This document shows, one piece after another, positions 34,069 through 43,020 of a stretch of DNA of 64,000 bases. The notes beneath the pieces are model-generated. The model did no database searches. It worked only from the letters and a program-made list of their open reading frames with translations, and had not been told where the DNA came from. Position numbers and translations under genes: made by a program. The DNA is taken from positions 45,973 to 109,972 of the forward strand of contig CAYFWF010000035.1 of NCBI GenBank assembly GCA_964346815.1, in the 5' to 3' direction. The DNA is from CAYFWF01 sp964346815. GTDB lineage: Bacteria; Acidobacteriota; Aminicenantia; Aminicenantales; Aminicenantaceae. How positions within the stretch are numbered: position 1 is the first letter of the stretch; every line of letters starts with the position of its first letter.

Positions 34069-35953
34069 CTTTCATCGGCAGCACAATTTTTGAGGCGAAT
34101 TTTTGATTCCTCTCCACCAGGATATTGGGAACCATATCGTCATCCAGAGGATAACGGGCAAAGCTGTCCTTATCGGCGCCTGCCAGGGCTATGCGTATGC
34201 GGTGACCTTTTTCGATGACCACCGATGTGGCGAAGAGATCAAAGCTCAGTTCAGCGATTTCGCCGGGCACCAGGGGGGAAGCATCCAAACGTTTAAAGGT
34301 TCGATAGGGGCCAAAATGTTTGAAAGGAGGTTCTTTTTCTGAGACTTTCCGGCAAGCTGCCCGGAGCTGCCCCTCTGTGATGTAGGTTACGCTTCCCGTT
34401 TCATCCACATCTTCGAGATAAACGAAGAAAGCACCATCCCTGGCATTGGACCGGACATAGAGTTTGACCAAGGGATGACCGGTGATTTCCATGTCTGTGT
34501 CGAGAGGTTCACTGGTGTATGTCAGGAGTTTCTTATCCTCCTCTTTTCTGTCAGGGTAAATCACATCATGTCCTCCCAATTGGGTGTGCCAACGGTTGGT
34601 TTGACCGGTTGTCGCTTCGTAATTTACGGTATAGGTGTCGGAGCCAGACATCTCTGTGGGGGGGTCTTTGGAGAGAGTGTTCTGAGGTCCAAAATACCAC
34701 GTGGTTTCCGCGAAATCTTCCGGCGGCCATACGCGTGCTGTCTTCCAGGTGCCCGAGCCCAAGGTATAATAGGAGATTGAAGATTCCATTGCGGGGGGAT
34801 TTTGGTCCTTAAGGAATCCATCAAAGAACTCGATCATCTCCTGCGTTTGTTCTCTCATTGAAGGCCGAGTGGGCGTGTCCGCATCGAGGAAAGGATCGGT
34901 ATGGTGACCGCCTCCGTGACTCCAGGGGCCGATGATCACTTTTTGAGGGATATCAACCGAAAGAAACCGACTGAGTGCCCCGTTTACCGTCCCTGCGTCC
35001 AGCCAGCCAACTCTGACAAAGATAGCTGTCTGCGAGGCCTCGATTTCTTGAATATAACCTGAGGGATTGGCGATTCTATGGAGGTTGGTCAGATCCTGTG
35101 CTCCAAAGGGATCGTCCCTGAATTCGGTCATTTCTTCGTGGAGTTTGATGTTGTTTTTGTGTTGACTGACAGCCTCGGCTAGCAGACTACGGTCAATGTC
35201 CTCATCCACAGGTTTTACTCCCCGGATTTTTTTCCTCAATTCTTCGCACTGTCCTCCTGTTATCCCTTGAGCTCCGCAGATATCGTTATGGTCCAGTGCC
35301 ATGACCATCCCTCCCCACATGTTGATGAAAAAATTGAGTCGAACACCTCCTGGATCGGTAAGGAAATCGTAGTAATTGAAGTCATTGAACAGAGGAGCTA
35401 CGGTCCTGACAGCAGGACGCTGATTGACCATGATCATCTCCGCTGTGTTGCCGGGATAAGAAACGCCGTATGCGCCGATTTTGCCGTTAGACCAGGGCTG
35501 GGAAATGGTCCAATCTGCGATTTCTCCATAATCCTTGACTTCGTCAGTGGTCATTTCATAAGGTCTTGTGCCGAAGGAAGCACCTGTCCCTCGAGCGTCG
35601 ACTAAAACGAGTCCGTATCCGGCGTCATTCCACATCGAGGCCCTGTTGAAGTTTGTATCCTGTTCGATTGTCGCTCCCACCACGTCGCTGGCACGCCAGT
35701 ACCTGGTGCAGTACATGATGGCAGGAATCTTTTCTTTTGGTTCGAGTTCATCGGGCAGCCAGACATCTACAGCGATCTTCACTCCATCCCTCATCGGGAT
35801 ATAGAGTGATTGAAGCCTCGGATATTCCGGAGAGGGCTGCTTCTGGCATGATCCGAGGCAGAAGACGATCAGGATGAACACAGCGAGGTGCAGGAACCCA
35901 AGGACGCTCTTTGGGAAATGCAGCCGTCTTTTGCGATTCGAATATCTAAGCAT
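34064..35953 (-). CDS. CocE/NonD-family alpha/beta hydrolase, lipoprotein
   Basis: 629 residues. A signal peptide ends in lipobox FCLGSC (Cys near 36), so it is anchored in the envelope. The X-Pro-dipeptidyl-peptidase/CocE hydrolase domain follows: oxyanion strand PAIMYCTRYWRAS, nucleophile Ser in GAYGVSYPGN (about 163-172), Asp in RVGWLDAGT (about 317), His in WSHGGGHH (about 345). A C-terminal beta-sandwich (about 430-620) is typical of the family. Members cleave ester or peptide bonds; in a glycan region an acyl-esterase role is possible, but a peptidase cannot be excluded. It is monocistronic and convergent with GH38. Confidence 0.85.
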   Translation of the reverse strand: MLRYSNRKRRLHFPKSVLGFLHLAVFILIVFCLGSCQKQPSPEYPRLQSLYIPMRDGVKIAVDVWLPDELEPKEKIPAIMYCTRYWRASDVVGATIEQDTNFNRASMWNDAGYGLVLVDARGTGASFGTRPYEMTTDEVKDYGEIADWTISQPWSNGKIGAYGVSYPGNTAEMIMVNQRPAVRTVAPLFNDFNYYDFLTDPGGVRLNFFINMWGGMVMALDHNDICGAQGITGGQCEELRKKIRGVKPVDEDIDRSLLAEAVSQHKNNIKLHEEMTEFRDDPFGAQDLTNLHRIANPSGYIQEIEASQTAIFVRVGWLDAGTVNGALSRFLSVDIPQKVIIGPWSHGGGHHTDPFLDADTPTRPSMREQTQEMIEFFDGFLKDQNPPAMESSISYYTLGSGTWKTARVWPPEDFAETTWYFGPQNTLSKDPPTEMSGSDTYTVNYEATTGQTNRWHTQLGGHDVIYPDRKEEDKKLLTYTSEPLDTDMEITGHPLVKLYVRSNARDGAFFVYLEDVDETGSVTYITEGQLRAACRKVSEKEPPFKHFGPYRTFKRLDASPLVPGEIAELSFDLFATSVVIEKGHRIRIALAGADKDSFARYPLDDDMVPNILVERNQKFASKIVLPMKE

Positions 35954-36103
35954 TCGCTTTAGCCTCCTAGAAATGAAAATATATCAGGTCGGTTCTCTTT
36001 CTTTATTTGTATATGTAATTTTCAATGTTTCTTTTTCTTCTCAGGCATGATGGCTTTTCTCATTACAATTGAAGCACACATAGTGGAAGAGAAGCATCAA
36101 GTT

Positions 36104-38470
36104 TTAATCGGGCCCCCTATTTCTTTTAAAAGGAGAGTGATCGTTTGTTTCCTCCTGCTCTTCTGAAGGAGCGATGAATATTTTAACCTCTCCAAAGTCC
36201 ATACCCAAAAGATGAATGGTAGAGATGGGTCCTCCGTCCATGGACATCATAGGTTGCGGCAGCCTGATGGAGTGTTTTCCTCTCTCTGTAGCTACAGCGC
36301 ACACTGCATCCCGGGTCGCGCTGATGATGTCCGGATGAGAACTCCAGAGGGATGCTCCGGCCCTCTGGGCCAACCAGCGGAGTATTTCCACGGGGACAGG
36401 AGCCGTTCCGATGTAAACCGAGTTCCATCCTTCGCATCTCTTCTGAGCAAAAGCGACCTCCTGATTGTCCTTCCAGTGGCCGAGCGGTCTTGCATCTGGA
36501 TCTTTTACCGCAAATCTCGGAAAGTATTTTTTCTTTATCCCAAATGAGAGGTTGGGCTGTTTAAAGCCTTCTGATATTTGGCTTTGGATCATCATCGGGC
36601 CAGGCTCTTCCAGGATTTGGAATCGAAGTCCTGTCAGAGATTCCATCTGCTCCAAATTCAATCTCTCTGGAGAGATAAAACCTGGAGCATAGAACCATAC
36701 TACCGTGGTCCGGCTGTCTTTTATAATGTTTTTTATATGGTTCACTTCTTCATCGCTGAGGAAAAAGCTGTTGACCATAAAGATCAACTTGTATTTTTTT
36801 GCATCCTCTGGTTTCAGATCGAACCTGTAAATGTAATCCACTGGGGCACCGATCCGGTGGAGAGTTCTTGCCTGGGAGTTGAGAAACCAGTGGTTGAAAA
36901 AATCGCTGACAGAAATTCCGTACCCTTCCCACGGCTCTTCTGACTTCCAGTGGCTGGTGGCAAAAAAGCTTTTTGCGTCGTACACAGCAAGAATTTGGGA
37001 AGGAGAGCTGATGTCGAGTTCTTTTCTTTTTTGCCCCAGCTGGACAAAGCGATGAATTTCCTTGATTATGGGTTCATCGTCATACCAGCCTTTATTGGCT
37101 TCGAATGGAGGCACCAGATGCCCGAAGTCCAAGAACCAACCGCCCACTCCGTTAGCAAACATATTTCCCAGATCCCGCCTTATAATCCGCAGTGTCCCTT
37201 CCACAGTCTCGTGTCCAGAGCCTCCTTCACCCGCACGCTTGGATTCCAAGTACGTGCTTGGATCCATCTCCACGATAAACAGTTTTCCAGAGCGTTTCAA
37301 TGATTCTGTCGGCACACGGTATCCTCCGTCTCCAGCCACTCCCCGTGCCCGTCCCAGCCAGTTACCGGCCTCATCGATCATGTCACTTTCCCATCTCTCG
37401 AGGCCCTCGATGTTGGTGTGCTGGTAGGTATATGGGCAGGGGATGAAATCGATGTCAGCACTGTTCAGGATTTTTTGTGGAGCCAGGTGGCCTGCTTCCT
37501 GGATACAGATGTTTTCGAGGAGATAGGCGTAGAAACTGCCGCAGAGGACTCTTCTCTGGGTTTCCTCCTTAACAATCCTGGCAAAAAACAGGATAGTCTC
37601 TGCGCAAACTTCGTGAAAACATCTGTAAAAGTCGATGACTTGCTTTTCTTTTGAGGGATCTCTTAAAAGTCCGTATTGAGTGCTCAATCTATCTTCAGGA
37701 GGGGGTATAGGGCCGCAGGCTTTTTCCATAGGATCGCTGTAGTCAGGAAGATAACGCGATCCCATATAATGCCATTCTGCAGTCATTCCGCTGGTGACTT
37801 GATATCCGAGCATCCTGGCCTTTAAGGGCGAATTCTCTATGTGACGAAGATAGGCACGCAGCATGGCACCTGTTTCTTTCCGCCAGACTTCAGAAGCTAA
37901 AGAAACGTCGTAGAGATCCCTGTTGGCATTCCAGTTCATGCCGCTTTCGCCGATGCGTTCTTCCATTTTGTATTCATTTTCTTCATACGGCAGACCATAT
38001 CGGATCATCTCTTTTGGATGAGAATCCTTCCACCAGAGAGGGGCATTGAGATGGAGCCGGGGAAGAAAAAAGGCGTCGGGATTTGTCTCGAGAAGACGGA
38101 GAAAAAAAATATCCAGTTTTTCCCATTCGAATTTTTCAGGTCCCACCCAAGCACTGGTCAGACCCAGGATGGGTGCCAACAAGTTGATGCCTGCTTCCCT
38201 GTATCCCCTTGCGGTTTTCAGAAGTTCTGCGCTCAAGGCGAACAAGGGAAAGACTTCTTCTCCGTTGATGAACAATCTTGGCCCCCCTTTCTCGGTCCTA
38301 ATCTCTGCGCGAGCTGCAGGTTCTTTCCTCAACTTTTCCAATTCTATGAGCAAATAAGGATCGTCGATTTGAGATTCCAATTTCTGGCTGCTAGAGCTTT
38401 GACTCCATGGTGAAAATAAGAGCGCCCCGCTTGTCATCCCGAGAAGTTTTAAGATTTTCCTCCTCTTCAT
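36104..38470 (-). CDS. Putative clan GH-A glycosidase with GATase-like domain (GH42/GH164-like)
   Basis: 788 residues. The N-terminus KRRKILKLLGMTSGALLF looks like a Tat or Sec signal. A barrel-like domain (about 70-500) resembles GH42 beta-galactosidases: candidate acid/base Glu232 in GMTAEWHYMG and candidate nucleophile Glu401 in KLFIVEMDPST. A Rossmann-like domain follows (about 540-680, KLIFMVNSFFLSDEEVNHIKNI), equivalent to the glutamine-amidotransferase-like trimerisation domain of GH42. Overall identity to known families seems low by eye, so beta-galactosidase, beta-mannosidase and other activities remain possible. A Gfo/Idh gene follows upstream on the same strand. Confidence 0.62.
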   Translation of the reverse strand: MKRRKILKLLGMTSGALLFSPWSQSSSSQKLESQIDDPYLLIELEKLRKEPAARAEIRTEKGGPRLFINGEEVFPLFALSAELLKTARGYREAGINLLAPILGLTSAWVGPEKFEWEKLDIFFLRLLETNPDAFFLPRLHLNAPLWWKDSHPKEMIRYGLPYEENEYKMEERIGESGMNWNANRDLYDVSLASEVWRKETGAMLRAYLRHIENSPLKARMLGYQVTSGMTAEWHYMGSRYLPDYSDPMEKACGPIPPPEDRLSTQYGLLRDPSKEKQVIDFYRCFHEVCAETILFFARIVKEETQRRVLCGSFYAYLLENICIQEAGHLAPQKILNSADIDFIPCPYTYQHTNIEGLERWESDMIDEAGNWLGRARGVAGDGGYRVPTESLKRSGKLFIVEMDPSTYLESKRAGEGGSGHETVEGTLRIIRRDLGNMFANGVGGWFLDFGHLVPPFEANKGWYDDEPIIKEIHRFVQLGQKRKELDISSPSQILAVYDAKSFFATSHWKSEEPWEGYGISVSDFFNHWFLNSQARTLHRIGAPVDYIYRFDLKPEDAKKYKLIFMVNSFFLSDEEVNHIKNIIKDSRTTVVWFYAPGFISPERLNLEQMESLTGLRFQILEEPGPMMIQSQISEGFKQPNLSFGIKKKYFPRFAVKDPDARPLGHWKDNQEVAFAQKRCEGWNSVYIGTAPVPVEILRWLAQRAGASLWSSHPDIISATRDAVCAVATERGKHSIRLPQPMMSMDGGPISTIHLLGMDFGEVKIFIAPSEEQEETNDHSPFKRNRGPD

Positions 38471-38534
38471 CTCCAGTTCCCCATAAGGAGCGAAAGAATT
38501 CTCCCTATTCTAAACACATCGATTAATGCTGCAT

Positions 38535-38568
38535 TGTCATGGCGAGGGACCAGGGAAAACGTGGCCAT
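38535..38568 (+). repeat. Copy of dispersed TGTCATGGCGAG…GTGGCCAT repeat
   Basis: TGTCATGGCGAGG followed by AACGTGGCCAT matches the left arm of the repeat at 41874 and 49655. It ends one base before the stop codon of the next minus-strand gene (38569). Confidence 0.5.
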
Positions 38569-39906
38569 TTATCTGATGACCACTTCTTGTCGGACATCGT
38601 TGAATGTCACGCGTTTCCCGGAGTGCATGGCAGCTATGGTCATGCATAAGGCAACCGAATGGTTGTATCCGGCGTGAATATCTGCATTCGGTTTTTTACG
38701 AGAACGTACGCACTCCATCCAGTTCCGCATGTGTGCCAGAGTGACTGGGTCCCTGCCTGTGTCTGCCGCCGTTTCTACCCCTCCTTCTTCGGTTAAAGAG
38801 ATCTCCGGGAGTCTGTTCTCTTCCATCCCCATGACCTGGGCCATGCTTTGGGTCAGACCCCCTTCAGGAGAGATCCTATTTGTGTTCAGGTTCAGGGTAC
38901 CTCCGTTCGAAAAATACAGCTCCTTGACCCCGCCGGCAGAATTGGTCTGCCGTGATGTGTACAGAGCCATGAATCCCTGTGTGGCATCTTTAAGCGGGCC
39001 ATAATCAAACACAGCGGTAAGAGTGTCGAAATTTTTACGTCCGTCTTTCCACAGGTACAACCCGCCGCTGACCACAACGCTTCTCGGGTGAGGAAAATCG
39101 GTGAACCAGTGCACGGTATCGATCTGGTGAACCATCCATTGCCCAGGGATACCGCTGGAATAGGGCCAGAACAGCCGGTATTCGATGTATTTACGGGGGT
39201 CCCAGGGCTCATAGGGTCTGTTCATCAGGTATCGTTCCCAATCCACATCCTGTTCCCGCAGATCTGCTACGAGATGGGGGCGGCGCCAACGTCCAGGCTG
39301 GTTCACGTTCCAGGTCATCTCCACAGCCACGATCTCACCGAACCGGCCTGACCGGATAAACTCATTGGCTCGAATGTAGTTGGGGGCACTACGGCGTTGA
39401 GTGCCAATTTGGACTATTTTATCAGAGTTTTCGACAGCTTTAAGAGCTGCTCTGGCATCTTCCATGGTGTTGGCAAAGGGCTTTTCGACATAGACGTCGC
39501 AGCCGGCTTTGACAGCTTGGATGCAGTGGAGCGCGTGCTGAAAGTCAGCCGTGCTGATGATCACTGCGTCCACTTTCCCTGATCCATACATCTCTTCATT
39601 GTTTCGCATAGGTGCCACTTTTTTTCCGGTGAGTTTTTCGAGAAAAGCAACCCCTTCCTCCCTTCGACGGTTCCAGATGTCCGAGACTGCTACAAACTCG
39701 AAATTGAGCTCTTGGGCGTGATAGTTCATAGCTGGTATCAGAGAATACCGGGCCCTGTCGGAAAATCCGACTATTCCCACTCTCACCCTGTCATTGGATC
39801 CCGATACTCTTTTATAGCTGACTGCGGGAAGTCCCACAGCCAGACCAGCCGTGCTGGCAGAGAGGGTTTTGATAAAATTGCGGCGTGTGATCTTTTTTTC
39901 CGTCAT
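38569..39906 (-). CDS. Gfo/Idh/MocA-family oxidoreductase, Tat-exported
   Basis: 445 residues. Tat signal TRRNFIKTLSASTAGLAVG at 7-25. NAD-binding region RVGIVGFSDRARYSL near 42-56 (GxS in place of the usual GxG). The family EKP motif VYVEKPFANTMEDAR lies near 130-145. The C-terminal alpha/beta domain has VHQIDTVHWFTDFPHP near 258-273 with the likely catalytic His. This subfamily commonly occurs beside DUF1080 proteins in glycoside-degrading bacteria, and the next gene upstream is exactly that. I infer a role in making or using 3-keto sugars in the periplasm. Which hydroxyl is oxidised is unknown. Confidence 0.84.
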   Translation of the reverse strand: MTEKKITRRNFIKTLSASTAGLAVGLPAVSYKRVSGSNDRVRVGIVGFSDRARYSLIPAMNYHAQELNFEFVAVSDIWNRRREEGVAFLEKLTGKKVAPMRNNEEMYGSGKVDAVIISTADFQHALHCIQAVKAGCDVYVEKPFANTMEDARAALKAVENSDKIVQIGTQRRSAPNYIRANEFIRSGRFGEIVAVEMTWNVNQPGRWRRPHLVADLREQDVDWERYLMNRPYEPWDPRKYIEYRLFWPYSSGIPGQWMVHQIDTVHWFTDFPHPRSVVVSGGLYLWKDGRKNFDTLTAVFDYGPLKDATQGFMALYTSRQTNSAGGVKELYFSNGGTLNLNTNRISPEGGLTQSMAQVMGMEENRLPEISLTEEGGVETAADTGRDPVTLAHMRNWMECVRSRKKPNADIHAGYNHSVALCMTIAAMHSGKRVTFNDVRQEVVIR

Positions 39907-39970
39907 GACTCCATCCCTTTCTTTTGCGGCTCAGGGTTTTTTTATCGCCTCATTCACTGCTCTCTTTAGA

Positions 39971-40825
39971 TTAATCAGGATTCAAAATGCGAATCTTGAT
40001 GTTGCGGAACCAGACCGCATCTGCATGATCCTGGAGGACGATATGTCCGTTTCGCTTTTGAGCAAAGTCCGGAATATCTCGATATTTGCTTCCTTGGATG
40101 AGTTCATCCATCTCCGATGTATTCAGATTATATTCAAGAACCTTGACTCCGTTTAGCCAGTGTTCCCCTTGATATCCGCGGTAAATGATCCGTGCAGAGT
40201 TAAACTCCCCAACAGGTTTGAGGCTCTTGTTTTCTGGTGCGATGAGGTCGTAAAGTGAGGCTGCGGTCCTATCCTTACCCATGAGTGCATCCAGATGTCT
40301 TTCGTCGTCGAGTATCTGATATTCGAAACCAAGGGCTGCATTATCGGGAGGATGAGCCGTCGACATCTTCTCAGATACGTTGTATTTGATTCCGCTGTTT
40401 CCGCCAGGGCTGATTTTCCATTCCAGGGAAAGCTCGAAATTTTCGAATGTCTGGATAGTCATGAGATCGCATCCTTCCAGAGGCTGCCCGTCTTCTTGGA
40501 GCGGCACGTCTTTGTCTGCCACTTTTTTTATCGCACCATCCTCGACGATCCAGTGACCTTCGGGTATATTCTCTCGGCCCAATCCTCGCCAGCCCTGTAA
40601 GGTTTCTCCGTTAAACAACAGAATCCAGCCCTCTGCTTTTCCCTGTTCAGTGAGTCTGTTCTGATACGAATCTTCAGCGGCTTGCACCTCTGTTGAAGAT
40701 TCTTCTGCTGGTTTAACATCTTTGTTTGATCCACAGACAGCGAGGAATGCAGAGATTGATAAAACGACAAACCACTTCGGGCACAACCACGAGAGGGATA
40801 AATCTTTCGAACATGCTTCTCGCAT
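39971..40825 (-). CDS. DUF1080 (3-keto-disaccharide hydrolase-like) lipoprotein
   Basis: 284 residues from the ATG whose complement is 40823-40825, chosen because AGGAGAGG lies about 9 bases upstream; an earlier ATG at 40858 would precede that site. A lipoprotein signal ends LAVC near residue 31. The DUF1080 concanavalin-like beta-sandwich has WILLFNGETLQGWRG, FENFELSLEWKISPGGNSGIKYNV, GFEYQILDDERH and HWLNGVKVLEYN. Proteins of this family were shown to hydrolyse 3-keto-glycosides or bind glycans. It probably works with the Gfo/Idh gene 64 bases downstream in the same operon. Confidence 0.88.
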   Translation of the reverse strand: MREACSKDLSLSWLCPKWFVVLSISAFLAVCGSNKDVKPAEESSTEVQAAEDSYQNRLTEQGKAEGWILLFNGETLQGWRGLGRENIPEGHWIVEDGAIKKVADKDVPLQEDGQPLEGCDLMTIQTFENFELSLEWKISPGGNSGIKYNVSEKMSTAHPPDNAALGFEYQILDDERHLDALMGKDRTAASLYDLIAPENKSLKPVGEFNSARIIYRGYQGEHWLNGVKVLEYNLNTSEMDELIQGSKYRDIPDFAQKRNGHIVLQDHADAVWFRNIKIRILNPD

Positions 40826-40956
40826 GATGCTGCCTCTCCTTTTTCGTAATAATGACATATTTGATTCAGGGACTCAACAATTTATTTAGGTTTGGTATTG
40901 AGTCGCCAGAGTTAATGGTGTATGTAAGTAAGCAGACTCCGTAGAAGGAGAAAAAA

Positions 40957-41823
40957 GTGGCAAAAACGACAAGACGGGATTTCATGAAATGTGCAGGAAT
41001 GGGAGCCGCCTCTGTGCCTCTCTCCACCGTTATGAAAAAATGGGTTGGAGTGTCAAAAAATGCCAATAACGACCCGAAGACTCAAGGGGAGGAGAGGAAA
41101 TTGAACCTGGGAATGGCTTCCTATACGTTCCGTGAGTTCAACCTTGACCATACCCTGGCCATGACCAAAAGACTTGGCTTAGAGAAGATCGCTCTCAAAA
41201 GCTTTCATCTCCCTCTGGAGGCGACGGATGAGGAGATCAAAGCTGTCGCCGAGAAAGTGAAAAAGGCAGACATCGATCTCTATGGCTGCGGTGTGGTTTA
41301 TATGCTGAATGAAGACGATGTGAGGCGAGCTTTTCATTACGCTGAGACAGCCGGAATGAAGGTGATCATCGGTGCTCCGAACCCGAATTTGCTTCAAATG
41401 GTGAACAAACTGGTGATCAAGACCGGCATCAATCTGGCTATCCATAATCACGGCCCTGACGATGAACACTATCCTACGCCGGAAAGTGCCTACATCAGGA
41501 TAAAAGACTTGGATCCTCGGGTTGGATTGTGTATCGATATCGGTCACACCCAGCGTTCTGGCGTCGATCCCTCTGAATCGGCAAAGAAATATTCAGACCG
41601 TCTGCTAGATGTGCACATCAAAGATGTCACGGCCGCAGCAAAGGAGGGGCAGACTGTTGAAATCGGGCACGGAGTCATCGACATTCCCAGGTTTGTGAAA
41701 ACAGTGCTCGAGCTGAATTATCAAGGCTCTGTATCTTTTGAATTCGAAAAGGATCCGGATGATCCGCTTCCCGGGGTGGCAGAATCGGTCGGGTATGTGA
41801 GAGGTGTTCTTGCAGCTATATAA
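40957..41823 (+). CDS. Sugar phosphate isomerase/epimerase-like TIM barrel, Tat-exported
   Basis: 288 residues from GTG 40957 with AGAAGGAG 8 bases upstream. Tat motif TRRDFMKCAGMGAAS at 5-19. The TIM barrel of AP-endonuclease-2/xylose-isomerase type follows: LNLGMASYTFREFNLD, LAIHNHGPDDEHYPTPES (metal His), VGLCIDIGHTQRSG (metal Asp/His), LLDVHIKDVTAA and VSFEFEKDPDDPL (metal Glu). Divergent from the DUF1080/Gfo-Idh operon with about 130 bases between. Export argues for a non-phosphorylated substrate, for example an isomerase or lyase acting on keto-sugars. Exact reaction unknown. Confidence 0.82.
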   Translation: MAKTTRRDFMKCAGMGAASVPLSTVMKKWVGVSKNANNDPKTQGEERKLNLGMASYTFREFNLDHTLAMTKRLGLEKIALKSFHLPLEATDEEIKAVAEKVKKADIDLYGCGVVYMLNEDDVRRAFHYAETAGMKVIIGAPNPNLLQMVNKLVIKTGINLAIHNHGPDDEHYPTPESAYIRIKDLDPRVGLCIDIGHTQRSGVDPSESAKKYSDRLLDVHIKDVTAAAKEGQTVEIGHGVIDIPRFVKTVLELNYQGSVSFEFEKDPDDPLPGVAESVGYVRGVLAAI

Positions 41824-41839
41824 TCTTTAGTATACACCT

Positions 41840-41858
41840 CTAGGGCGATATTCCCTAG
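41840..41858. terminator. Short hairpin after the isomerase gene
   Basis: CTAGGG and CCCTAG pair perfectly around CGATATT, 17 bases after the stop codon. No T-run, so a terminator role is only possible. Confidence 0.28.
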
Positions 41859-41873
41859 ATTGCCATTGTATAA

Positions 41874-41900
41874 TGTCATGGCGAGCGAAGCGCGGCCATC
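41874..41900 (+). repeat. Copy of dispersed TGTCATGGCGAGCGAAGCGCGGCCATC repeat
   Basis: TGTCATGGCGAG followed by CGAAGCGCGGCCATC matches the arms seen at 38535 and 49655, between the isomerase and the glucuronokinase-like gene. Confidence 0.55.
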
Positions 41901-42024
41901 TCAATATTTAACCAAGAGATTACTGCGTACCCTTTTGGGTGTTCGTAATGGGCACATTGTTGTTTCTAACGGCAATTTTAGGTATTTTGCCTAGAGTACC
42001 GAATGGAGTAAAATACAGGAAAAA

Positions 42025-43020
42025 ATGGCCATCGAGACACACGCTTATGCCAGAGCTGGATTTTTGGGCAATCCCTCGGATGGATACTTCGGAAAAATCA
42101 TCGCTCTATCGGTCAAGAATTTTCAAGCCAAAGTGTATCTCCAGGAATCCCACGAGTTGATGATCCAATCCCACAAAGATGACATACCCGTATATAAAAA
42201 TATGCAAGAGCTTGTGGATAAGGTGGGTCTCTATGGATACTACGGGGGAGTTCGTCTGATCCAGGCTGCGGTCAAGAGATTTTATGAATACTGCTTCAGC
42301 CATGGGTTTCATCTGGATGAAAAAAATTGCGCCCTTCGTTACTCCTCCGATATTCCCCGTCAGTTGGGCCTTGGGGGATCGAGCGCAATCATTACTGCGG
42401 CTTTCCGTGCTCTGATAGAATTTTATGGAATAGACATTCCGGCGGAAATCCTTCCCACCCTAATTCTTGAAGCAGAGCGCGACGAGCTGGGCATCAATGC
42501 CGGTTTCATGGACAGAGTCATCCAGGTCTATGAAGGATGTATGTACATGGATCTCAATAAGGAGTTCCTCGAGACAAAAGGACACGGCCTGTATGAACGG
42601 GTGGATGCCAAACTCCTTCCTCCCCTTTACCTTGCCTATAAGCCTGCCCTGGGAAAGATCTCAGGACAGGTTTTAAATGGCATCAGGAAGGGCTTTGACA
42701 AAGGAGACTCGTTCGTCCAAGAGACACTCGACCGAATTGCAGAAAAAGCGGAATTGGGGAAAAAAGCATTATTGGAAAGGGATACCGAAGGATTGTTCCG
42801 TTTGGTGAACGAAAACTTCGATTTAAGAAGTCAGATCATGACGATCAGCAAAAGCAATTTCGAGCTGATCGATATCGCACGTCGGTGCGGTGCTTCCTCC
42901 AAATTCGCCGGATCGGGAGGCTCCATCATCGGTATGTACAGGGATGAAGATGTGTTCTCCCATCTAGTCTCGGAGTTGGGCAAAATCGGAGCCAAAGTCA
43001 TAAAGCCTATTATCGAATAG
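42025..43020 (+). CDS. GHMP kinase resembling plant glucuronokinase
   Basis: 331 residues. The N-terminus THAYARAGFLGNPSDGYFGK closely recalls plant glucuronokinase (which starts with a similar YARVGLLGNPSD stretch, from memory). Also shared by memory are the YGYYGGVRLIQAA region (about 70-82) and the GHMP ATP loop LGLGGSSAI at 114-122; the C-terminal motif is FAGSGGSIIGM near 292-302. Glucuronokinase makes glucuronate-1-phosphate from free glucuronate with ATP. Its stop codon is directly followed by the start of a TRAP solute-binding gene, so uptake and phosphorylation are probably linked. Another sugar-acid or galactose-type substrate is possible. Confidence 0.75.
   Translation: MAIETHAYARAGFLGNPSDGYFGKIIALSVKNFQAKVYLQESHELMIQSHKDDIPVYKNMQELVDKVGLYGYYGGVRLIQAAVKRFYEYCFSHGFHLDEKNCALRYSSDIPRQLGLGGSSAIITAAFRALIEFYGIDIPAEILPTLILEAERDELGINAGFMDRVIQVYEGCMYMDLNKEFLETKGHGLYERVDAKLLPPLYLAYKPALGKISGQVLNGIRKGFDKGDSFVQETLDRIAEKAELGKKALLERDTEGLFRLVNENFDLRSQIMTISKSNFELIDIARRCGASSKFAGSGGSIIGMYRDEDVFSHLVSELGKIGAKVIKPIIE

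Noticed and set aside
41939..42160. 73-codon plus frame before the GHMP kinase
   Set aside because: Overlaps the kinase start, starts within repeat-flanking sequence, and shows no domain.
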